A stretch of DNA of 64,000 bases from Pyrobaculum sp. 3827-6 (GTDB taxonomy: Archaea > Thermoproteota > Thermoprotei > Thermoproteales > Thermoproteaceae). Position 1 is the stretch's first letter. Each line of letters starts with the position of its first letter. The stretch lies in assembly GCF_025641885.1 (NCBI RefSeq), contig NZ_JAOTQN010000002.1:62001-126000 (forward strand), read 5' to 3'. The translations under genes were made by a program, and so were the position numbers. Below are positions 16,246 to 22,957 of this stretch, in pieces. Below the pieces are notes generated by a model that saw only the letters and a program-made list of their open reading frames with translations, was not told the DNA's origin and ran no database searches.

Positions 16246-17055
16246 TTAGGGTTTTGGCTGTGTCTGTTTGAGTTCTTTGTCTGTTAGGATGGCTTTTATC
16301 ATCGCTATGAAGATCCTCAGCTTGGGGTAGTATTTGCGGAGGTCTTCTCTTCCAGTGGAGATGTACTCATTGTATATGGCTTCTGCTATTTCTTCAAATT
16401 CGGCGACGTCGTCCCATGTGTAGTCTTCTAGGTTTTTGCTGAGGAGGGCCTCTAGCCTCTTCTTGACCTCCTCTGTGTAGTACTTGGACTTGGCGGTGGG
16501 GACTAGGGCCTTGAGGGCTCCGTAGAGCACCTGGGCCTCGCTGTTTGTGATGAGGTTCTTTGTGTGGAGGAGGCGGATTAATATTTCTTGGTAGCTGTAG
16601 AAGCCGTCTGCCAGCGATTTTAAATCCCGTCTAAGCTCGCCTAGTTCTGACTTGACGCTGTCTATCTTGCCGTGTAGCTCGGCCCTGGCCCTCTCTATAT
16701 TGCCACTGAGTTCGGCTTTGGTTGCGTCTATCTTGCCAGCCAGATGGGCTTTGGATGTCTCAATCTTGCTGTCAAGTTCGGCTCTGACTGCCTCTATCTT
16801 GTTGCCGAGTTCAGTCTTAGTGCCGTGTAGCTCCGCTTCTGACGCCTCTATTCTGCTGTGCAACTCGGCCTTGGCGGCTTCTATCCTGTTGCCTAGCTCA
16901 TTTCTTATGGCTTCGATTCTGGCTTCTAGTCTTTCAATCTTTCTGTCGACTTTTTCTATCTTCTTGTCGAGGTGGTAGTATATTGTGGCTATGATGATGG
17001 CCGCCAGTGGGGCTTGGGCTATGAGTGAGTTGACTATGGCGCCTATGTCTATCAC
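16246..17055 (-). CDS. Membrane-anchored coiled-coil protein with hendecad repeats
   Basis: A 269-aa protein with a leaderless GTG start (TATA attttaaat about 26 nt upstream). A hydrophobic helix at residues ~4-27 (LIAQAPLAAIIIATIYYHL) anchors it. Residues ~45-150 consist of about nine 11-residue units of the pattern E-L-x-x-x-I-E/D-x-x-x-A (ELHSRIEASEA, ELGNKIEAVRA, ELDSKIETSKA and so on), a right-handed hendecad coiled coil. The last ~120 residues form a helical globular domain. The plan suggests a rod projecting from the membrane with a terminal domain; the target is unknown. Confidence 0.75.
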   Translation of the reverse strand: MIDIGAIVNSLIAQAPLAAIIIATIYYHLDKKIEKVDRKIERLEARIEAIRNELGNRIEAAKAELHSRIEASEAELHGTKTELGNKIEAVRAELDSKIETSKAHLAGKIDATKAELSGNIERARAELHGKIDSVKSELGELRRDLKSLADGFYSYQEILIRLLHTKNLITNSEAQVLYGALKALVPTAKSKYYTEEVKKRLEALLSKNLEDYTWDDVAEFEEIAEAIYNEYISTGREDLRKYYPKLRIFIAMIKAILTDKELKQTQPKP

Positions 17056-17105
17056 AGAGTGTTGTGGCTGTGGATTTAAAATTGTTGTCTGGCAGGCGCC
17101 GTGGG

Positions 17106-17444
17106 TTAGCAGATTTCTACCTCGGCGTCTATGAACTTCTTGTACCAGTTGTGGTACTGCTGTGGTGTGACTATGTGTAGCTCGAGGGCTGTGGCGGCTT
17201 CCCCCGCGGCGTCTTTAAGGGCTAGGGATATCTCAGCGCGGCGCCAGGGATCCTCTGGGGCGTTTGGCGATATTACGAGGACGTCTATGTCGCTGTCTGG
17301 GGCCCAGTTGCCCCTCGCGACGCTTCCAAAGACGATGATCTTGGCGTCGCCTAGGAGGGCCTTGGCTGGCTGGCACAGCCTCTCCACGTAGGTCCTCCAG
17401 TTCTCTAGCACGTGTCTGCGGGCTACATAGTGCTTGAGGTGCAC
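17106..17444 (-). CDS. MNT-type nucleotidyltransferase (antitoxin-like)
   Basis: A 112-aa minimal nucleotidyltransferase. The motif G-S-V-A-R-G near residue 42 is followed by D-S-D-I-D-V, the metal-binding DxD pair of the Pol-beta fold. It is encoded directly after and overlapping (22 nt) a HEPN-domain gene. HEPN/MNT pairs are known toxin-antitoxin modules in which MNT proteins can AMPylate the HEPN partner. In Thermoproteales many such pairs exist, and activity of this one is not proved by sequence. All catalytic residues appear present. Confidence 0.85.
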   Translation of the reverse strand: MHLKHYVARRHVLENWRTYVERLCQPAKALLGDAKIIVFGSVARGNWAPDSDIDVLVISPNAPEDPWRRAEISLALKDAAGEAATALELHIVTPQQYHNWYKKFIDAEVEIC

Positions 17445-17806
17445 AGCTCTACGACTTTTTCGGCTATTTTTACCAGGTGCTCGGCGACCTCTTTGGCGTA
17501 CCTCCTGGGGAGGTACCTCCCGCCGAGGTATGCGTCCTCCATTACTTCAAACGCCATTCTATTATCCAGGTAGAGCTTCCACAAATCGCTTCTTAGTTCT
17601 TTTACTTGTTCAAAGAGGGTGGCTAGTGAGTGGGTGTGTGGGTAGTATCCTGTTGTGGAGGCTAGGAGGTACCTCAGCGCCAGCTGGGCCGCCTGTTCGC
17701 TGTGGAAGGCGGCTAGGTCGAATCTCCCGGCTCTTAAGTCGTCTTTTGCGGCGTCTAGGAAAAGGCGCGCCCTCTCTTTCAGCACCTCCGCCTCCTCTCT
17801 ACCCAC
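17423..17806 (-). CDS. HEPN-domain protein (toxin-like partner of MNT)
   Basis: A 127-aa all-helical protein of the HEPN superfamily: FLDAAKDDLRAG, then HSEQAAQLALRYLL, and late in the protein Y-L-G-G-R-Y-L-P near residue 100, a segment typical of HEPN proteins paired with MNT. The frame is open to 17821. The TATA element at 17826-17835 is too close to that ATG, so the GTG at 17806 is the probable leaderless start. It is transcribed first and overlaps the MNT gene. Proteins of this family can be RNases. The usual R-x4-6-H active site is not obvious here, so activity is uncertain. Confidence 0.82.
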   Translation of the reverse strand: MGREEAEVLKERARLFLDAAKDDLRAGRFDLAAFHSEQAAQLALRYLLASTTGYYPHTHSLATLFEQVKELRSDLWKLYLDNRMAFEVMEDAYLGGRYLPRRYAKEVAEHLVKIAEKVVELCTSSTM

Positions 17807-17825
17807 GGCGCAGATTCTCATCGGG

Positions 17826-17835
17826 CTTATATATG
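17826..17835 (-). promoter_or_regulatory. TATA element of the HEPN/MNT pair
   Basis: Minus-strand catatataag lies 20-29 nt before the GTG at 17806. Confidence 0.55.
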
Positions 17836-18089
17836 TTCGAAGCTAGCACGGCGACGTTTTTCACACGTAGCAAAACCTGCGAGAGGGCTCGCCCGGTGTC
17901 TGTGCTTTCTGGATCTGCGCTGGGTTGGCGGCGCGTTGAGATTGCGTGATGCATAAGGTGCTGGATCCAACGCCGAGCTCATATGCCGGTGGGGTTATGT
18001 AAGGATGTGATGCCGTGCTACCTTAGTTTGTAACTCTCTGTAGCTCGGCCTCTTGGCAAAAACAAATAAGTTGGCTTTACTAGTGGCGT

Positions 18090-18644
18090 GTGGCTTTGGT
18101 TGGTGGTAAACTTGAAAACCCGGTGGCGGCGAGGCTTGTTGTCGAGAGGATTTTGGAGGGGGCTGTTGGGAATTTTAGACACTATCTGGAGGAGTTGAAG
18201 AGGTGTGGAGTGCCGCGTTGTGTTGAGATTGTTAAGGATGCCGCTAATCACATTTCAGATATCGGGCTGGCACGTGTGATTATAGAGGCGGCAAGAGGCG
18301 CGGGATGCGCCGCGGGGGTTAGTGACGTAGTCTACGAGATTGCGCGGTGCATAAGGGTCAAGGCTTATGAGGTCGAGGATGTTAATATAGCGTGGGGGCT
18401 CCACAGCTTGTATAAGGCTTTCTACGCATCGCTGAGGGGCGATGTGAGGTCGGCGGCTTTCCTCACCTTTGCCTCGTATGCCTTTCTGACTGAAAGGCGT
18501 GAGCTGGCCTGGGCAGTTTTAAGGGAGGTGCTGGGGGAGAGGCGGGTTGAGCAGGAGAAGCTTCTCCTTGAGCTGGGTAGGCTACTCCACGGCTTTAAGA
18601 AGGCGGGGGTTGTTATAACGAGCAAAGATGTGGAGAGGGACTAG
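18090..18644 (+). CDS. Helical protein of unknown function
   Basis: A 184-aa predicted all-alpha protein with a leaderless GTG start, an A/T-rich aacaaataag element about 24 nt upstream. It contains helix pairs with regularly spaced Cys/Arg (for example RCIRVKAYEVEDV) but no catalytic signature. The organisation recalls HEAT- or TPR-like repeats. It is isolated between the HEPN/MNT pair and mcm. I recognise no family. Confidence 0.6.
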   Translation: MALVGGKLENPVAARLVVERILEGAVGNFRHYLEELKRCGVPRCVEIVKDAANHISDIGLARVIIEAARGAGCAAGVSDVVYEIARCIRVKAYEVEDVNIAWGLHSLYKAFYASLRGDVRSAAFLTFASYAFLTERRELAWAVLREVLGERRVEQEKLLLELGRLLHGFKKAGVVITSKDVERD

Positions 18645-18694
18645 CGTCATTAATGAGGGCTGTCTTGATACAAGTGTGTTGATAGTGGCGGTTG

Positions 18695-18730
18695 CAAACC
18701 TCGCCCTTCAGGTCGGGGAGTAGGTCAGAC
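18695..18730 (+). mobile_element. Possible relic end of an IS200/IS605-type element
   Basis: The stretch cctcgcccttcaggtcgggg followed by agtaggtcag resembles the imperfect hairpin and GGGGAG-GGTCAG tail often found at the ends of archaeal tnpB-carrying elements. No tnpB or tnpA reading frame is nearby, and one arm has a mismatch (GGTC for GGGC). Recognition is from memory of the motif, so this is tentative. Confidence 0.3.
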
Positions 18731-18910
18731 AAGGCTCGTGAAGCCTTTTAGATGGGTCTCCCGCTATCACGTAGCCTCTGTGGCTGTGGTGTTCCCAACC
18801 TTTTTCCCGCTGTACTTAACAGAGCTGTGGCTACCCCCCGGCGCCTCTACCCTTTTTGGGATCTCCGCTTGGGGAGTGCTGTGGCGCCGTGTGTGTTGCG
18901 CCGGGTGGGT

Positions 18911-20953
18911 CTACGTGACGCGTTTTATGTATCCTGGTCTGGGGGTGTAGGCCTCGCCGTTGCGGATTAGCAGGTCTACGATGCGCTGGACCTCGGCGGG
19001 GGGGATTCCCAGCTTCTCGGCCTCTGCCTTGAGCTTGTCGATTTTGACGGGGCCTTTCTCCGCCTCTTCCATCTTCTTCAGTAGCTCCACTACTTTTATG
19101 TAGGCTTCTCTGCGGGAGGCGGGGACGCCGGTTATTATTGCGTCGATATCTATGGCGCCCGACTCTATGTCTATGCCTACGGATTTGAGGAAGGCGAGGT
19201 AGAGCCTTATTGCTCTCTCGGCGTCTTCGGCGGTGGCTATGGGCGACAGCCTCATCTTGGCCTCGGCGGTGGTGAGGCGTATGAGGGCTTCCAGCTGCCT
19301 GGCGGTTATGGCTATGGCTGTGCCGGGGCCTTGGTAGCGCCTCCTCATCTCTAGGTAGAAGGCTTTTATCCTCTCCTTTGCCTCTTCGCTGAGGAGCGGC
19401 CTCACGTACCGCCTGGCGTACATGATGTACTTCCTCAGGAAGTCCGGCCTAAGCACGTCGCGGAAGGCCTCGGGGGTCTTGCCGGAGTGGAGGTCTAGTA
19501 TGTGGCCGGCGACGGCTGAGTCGAACTCCTCCCTGGGCTCGTCCCGTATTACGAAGATTAAGTCGAATCTGCTGAGGAGGGAGACGGGCAGGTCTATGTT
19601 CTCCGCCACCGTGCGGTTGGGGAGGTACCTCCCGAAGGCTGGGTTGGCGGCGGCGAGGACGGCGGCTCTCGCGTTGAGGGTGGCCACTATGCCTGCCTTG
19701 CTTATGGATACGGTGTTCTGCTCCATCGCCTCGTGTAGGGCCACCCGGTCCTTGGCGTCCATCTTATCTATCTCGTCTATGACGGCGACACCCTTGTCGG
19801 CCAGGACGAGGGCCCCCGCCTCTAGGTAGAACTCCCCCGTCAGCTTGTCTCTGACCACGGCGGCGGTGAGGCCCGCTGCTGAGGAGCCCTTGCCCGTGGT
19901 GTAGACGGCGCGGGGGGCGATCTTAGCCACAAACTTCAACAGCTGGGACTTGGCGGTGCCCGGGTCGCCTATTAGGAGGATGTTTACGTCGCCCCTGACC
20001 CTGACGCCGTCTGGGTACACGATTTCGTTTCCTCCGAAGAGTAGGCACGCAACTGCCTCCTTCACCTCTTCGTAGCCGTATATGGAGGGGGCGATGGACC
20101 TGACTATTAGCTCCCTCACGTCGGGCCGCCTCGAGATTTCGAGGATTTTCTGCTCGTCCTCCTTAGTGATCTCCTCCACGAGCTCCTTGTTCATCGTCTC
20201 TACGTGGACTCCCTGGACGTAGGAGGTGACGATTGGGGGCCTGCCCTTCTTGAGCTCGCTGAGGGTGAGGTCGACGATTCCCGACAGCGCCACTATGTCG
20301 CCGGGCTTGACAGTGTCTACCAAGTCGTCTAGCAACACCGCCTCGATGCTACGGGGTAGCTGGCCGGGTGGGAGGTCCTCCGGCCTCTCTTGTATTATTA
20401 CCTTCTGCCAGTCTATGTACTGGGAGAGCTCTGTGACTAGGGTGAAGCTCTTAGAGGCGCCGCATCTGGGGCACTTGGCGGGGGGCTCGACGTGGCGCTC
20501 CAGCTCCTGCATGAGCTCAATCTCGTAGCCGCACTGGGTGCACCGGTACAGCGCCTTGTATAGGAAGTGCTTCGGGGGGGTCTGCCTGGTGACTATACCC
20601 TCTATTTTTATGAGGCGGCCTATGTACTCCGACCTGAGCTTCCTCAGAGGGACCGCAAGCGGGGGGTTCCGCACTCTGAAGTAGAAGCGCTTAAGCTGCC
20701 TGGCGGTCTCGGGGTCCTTCTCCTCTACGATTTCCCGCACCACCTTGTCCGCCTCTGGCAGGACCTGCTTAGGCCTCTCTATTACTAGATCCGCCAGTGT
20801 CTTGTCAAACATCAGGATGTCGTGGAAATCCACCTCCAGCGACCTCTTCCGCTGGATAATCATGTTGATAAGCTCGTCGGAGATCTTCTCGTTACCCGTC
20901 ACCAACTCTCTAAACTTATCGCGCAAGATATCCAGCTCAACCTCAACAGTCAC
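18911..20953 (-). CDS. mcm: Replicative helicase MCM
   Basis: The single archaeal MCM unwinds DNA at the replication fork as a hexamer. A zinc-binding module (CTQCGYE ... CPRCGA) is encoded around 20465-20545, Walker A GDPGTAKSQ near 19940-19970, Walker B AVIDEIDKM near 19760-19785, and the arginine-finger motif SRFDL near 19565-19580. A C-terminal winged helix ends the 680-aa protein. The frame opens with a TTG at 20968, but TATA placement (about 20976-20988) favours the GTG at 20953. The length is normal for the family. No other replication gene or obvious origin is adjacent. Confidence 0.96.
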   Translation of the reverse strand: MTVEVELDILRDKFRELVTGNEKISDELINMIIQRKRSLEVDFHDILMFDKTLADLVIERPKQVLPEADKVVREIVEEKDPETARQLKRFYFRVRNPPLAVPLRKLRSEYIGRLIKIEGIVTRQTPPKHFLYKALYRCTQCGYEIELMQELERHVEPPAKCPRCGASKSFTLVTELSQYIDWQKVIIQERPEDLPPGQLPRSIEAVLLDDLVDTVKPGDIVALSGIVDLTLSELKKGRPPIVTSYVQGVHVETMNKELVEEITKEDEQKILEISRRPDVRELIVRSIAPSIYGYEEVKEAVACLLFGGNEIVYPDGVRVRGDVNILLIGDPGTAKSQLLKFVAKIAPRAVYTTGKGSSAAGLTAAVVRDKLTGEFYLEAGALVLADKGVAVIDEIDKMDAKDRVALHEAMEQNTVSISKAGIVATLNARAAVLAAANPAFGRYLPNRTVAENIDLPVSLLSRFDLIFVIRDEPREEFDSAVAGHILDLHSGKTPEAFRDVLRPDFLRKYIMYARRYVRPLLSEEAKERIKAFYLEMRRRYQGPGTAIAITARQLEALIRLTTAEAKMRLSPIATAEDAERAIRLYLAFLKSVGIDIESGAIDIDAIITGVPASRREAYIKVVELLKKMEEAEKGPVKIDKLKAEAEKLGIPPAEVQRIVDLLIRNGEAYTPRPGYIKRVT

Positions 20954-20973
20954 ACATACACACGCCAACCTGC

Positions 20974-21495
20974 TTAAAAAAGTGAAGCTGTATTACCACA
21001 GGCACCCACAGGTGCCCATCTAAAGCCCAGACTATCTGCCAGCCCTTTCAGGGCGTTCTTTACTGCTTTAAACGACTCACGCCAGCCGGGCGGTAGGTGT
21101 GCCAGCTGTACCCAGCGTGGTGTCTCAACCCGAGGTACTTCGGAGGTGAAGAAGTGCAGAACTCCTAGATAGATACCGCTTTTCTTCAGGTTTTGTCCGT
21201 ATTCCTCTATTACCGGGTCTAGTTGACTTTCGAGGCTTCTCACGTCTCTATGATGTAGCTTAATTTCTAGACCTATTACCACATCTGTCACCACTGCGAC
21301 ATCTACTAATATCGAGCGCTGTATGGAGGGAATAGATAACTCAGCTTCAGGTACAACATCGCGACATGCTCTGGCGGCGTAGCACGCCACGAGGGCGTTT
21401 CCCAAAAGGCCGTAGTGACCGCGTGGGTTGCCGAATCTCCTCCTTAGCCGCTCCACCCCGGCCGTGCTCCACCCGGCACACGCTGCCTGTATCAA
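20974..21495 (-). CDS. PD-(D/E)XK nuclease-like protein
   Basis: A protein of about 173 aa. The segment ILVDVAVVTDVVIGLEIKL has the D ... E-x-K spacing of a PD-(D/E)XK active site, followed by a long helix with conserved Q and Y. The frame extends upstream of the TTG at 21495 for about 22 more codons to a stop without a better start, so the N-terminus is uncertain. The gene lies 74 nt after a Panacea-like gene on the same strand. It could be the effector of a toxin-antitoxin or defence pair, or a repair nuclease. Confidence 0.6.
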   Translation of the reverse strand: MIQAACAGWSTAGVERLRRRFGNPRGHYGLLGNALVACYAARACRDVVPEAELSIPSIQRSILVDVAVVTDVVIGLEIKLHHRDVRSLESQLDPVIEEYGQNLKKSGIYLGVLHFFTSEVPRVETPRWVQLAHLPPGWRESFKAVKNALKGLADSLGFRWAPVGACGNTASLF

Positions 21496-21569
21496 CTCAT
21501 TGTATTCATCCCAAGTGAGGCTACTTCTTCTAAATCTGATGTGGACATTTCCGAAATTTCAACTGATTC

Positions 21570-22091
21570 TTAATTGCCATGCGCCAGATCTCGTATTTCT
21601 AACCTGAACCCCTCCAGCTGGAGGTATTTGTCTACTGCATATCCCATGTACTCCTCCTTTTTCTCTGGCTCGAGTCCCAACAACTGATTGACCTTTCTTT
21701 CCAGCTCCCACGCCTTATAGCCTCCGTACCTCTTCAACACATCGTCGGCTCTCTTCGCCACTGGCGGGGGTAGCTTCGGGGGATCGCCTAGGTATCTTAC
21801 TGTGTAGGCGGGCCCCTCCTCCGCAGGCTCTATACGGAACCGCGACTCATCCTCCAGGGCGTCGTACACCTCGTTAGCCATGGGCCCAAAGCTCCATATG
21901 AAAAACTCGGCTCGTGTAACCGGCGCGCCGTGGTAAAGGAACTTTACCGCCCTCGGCGTAAACAGGCGGCGAGTTTCGTACTGAATGAGGAAGAGGAGTT
22001 TCATTAACTTCTTTAAGCTACCTACACTCCCCAGCCTATACGTGACATACGCCACGACGTCGCCTACATCATATTTACCTATTGTTTCCAC
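21570..22091 (-). CDS. Panacea (DUF4065/SocA-like) domain protein
   Basis: A 173-aa protein with a leaderless GTG start (TATA-like ttttattta about 20 nt upstream). The N-terminal ~100 residues, with L-M-K-L-L-F-L-I-Q-Y-E ... F-F-I-W-S-F-G-P-M-A-N-E-V-Y-D-A-L, match the Panacea/SocA pattern: an early K-L-L-F/Y helix, then a G-P turn and V-Y-D helix. Panacea domains serve as antitoxins for many unrelated toxins in bacteria and phages. The adjacent downstream gene is nuclease-like. The family call is by motif pattern only. Confidence 0.55.
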   Translation of the reverse strand: METIGKYDVGDVVAYVTYRLGSVGSLKKLMKLLFLIQYETRRLFTPRAVKFLYHGAPVTRAEFFIWSFGPMANEVYDALEDESRFRIEPAEEGPAYTVRYLGDPPKLPPPVAKRADDVLKRYGGYKAWELERKVNQLLGLEPEKKEEYMGYAVDKYLQLEGFRLEIRDLAHGN

Positions 22092-22238
22092 ATTATTAAC
22101 AACACCACATAAATAAAACTTAAGCCCAGTTGTGCCCGATTGCTCTAGCTACAGAGGAGGGGCACTTGCGTATCAGAAACTTGTAAACACTATGATATTG
22201 AGGAGCCCGATATCAAATACATACGGAGAATTGTGGCT

Positions 22239-22493
22239 ATGCAGATTGTCGAGACTGGGTGTGTGGATGTCGCGGCCGTGATTCTTAGAATTAAGACTTT
22301 TCTCCAGCAGATGGTTGGCTACTTGCCTCCTAACTTCCGGGTGATTAAGGCGGAGAGGGAGGGCGATGTGTGGGTGGTCGAGGTGTACTATGTCTACGTC
22401 TCCGCGGTGCTGGGGGTGCCGCCGAGGGAGATCAAAGCGGTTTTGAAGGTAGATGAGAAATGCCGCATCCTCGACTACAGAGAGGAGCAGTAG
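22239..22493 (+). CDS. Small conserved-looking protein, unknown
   Basis: An 84-aa alpha/beta protein (start ATG 22239; a GTG at 22233 is also in frame). It has an amphipathic helix (ILRIKTFLQQMVGYLP), then two strands (DVWVVEVYYVYVSA), and ends DYREEQ. It overlaps the downstream PIN-like gene by 34 nt, suggesting a pair. It could be an antitoxin-like or RNA-binding partner, but no domain is recognised. Confidence 0.6.
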   Translation: MQIVETGCVDVAAVILRIKTFLQQMVGYLPPNFRVIKAEREGDVWVVEVYYVYVSAVLGVPPREIKAVLKVDEKCRILDYREEQ

Positions 22494-22927
22494 TCGATAC
22501 CGGGCTCCTCGCGGCGAGGATACTGCTCCAGATAGGCGCCCCGCAACTGGCGGCTGTTCTGGGGCGGGAGGCTGAGGTGAGCGAAGATGTGTGGAACTGT
22601 GCGCTCGTGGCTTTATCGGGCGTGAGGATCTACACGACGGCCTTCGCGCTGGCTGAGGCTTTCGGGGGGATTATAGAGCGCAGGTGGCCCTACGCCGTTG
22701 CCCCGGCTCAAGTCGCCGTGGCGCAACTCAACGCCTCGGGAGATTTGGAAGAGGTTGCCGTGGATAAGACATCGGTTCTTCCCAGCGGCGTGGGTCTTGT
22801 TGACGGGTCGCTCATCGCGGCGGCGGTGGCTACGGGTGTCCCCCTGGTGACTTACGACATGGGGCTTTGGCAGTTTGGGAGGGGACTGGCCGACGTGTTG
22901 ACTATCTACGAGCTGTGTGGGGTGTGA
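22460..22927 (+). CDS. PIN-like domain protein
   Basis: A 155-aa protein. AVVDTGLLAARIL near the start and VDGSLIAAAVATGVPLVTYD near the end match the first and last acidic segments of PIN-domain ribonucleases. The middle acidic residues are E rather than a clear E-x-D set, so the active site may be incomplete. It overlaps the small gene before it and is followed closely by hel308. It could be a VapC-like toxin or a processing nuclease. Confidence 0.6.
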   Translation: MPHPRLQRGAVVDTGLLAARILLQIGAPQLAAVLGREAEVSEDVWNCALVALSGVRIYTTAFALAEAFGGIIERRWPYAVAPAQVAVAQLNASGDLEEVAVDKTSVLPSGVGLVDGSLIAAAVATGVPLVTYDMGLWQFGRGLADVLTIYELCGV

Positions 22928-22957
22928 TTGTTTTTAATTCTGTGGGGGGCGGGGGGT

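Noticed and set aside
15989-16249. 86-codon plus-strand ORF
   Set aside because: No domain, biased Arg/Trp/Cys content, no properly placed TATA element.
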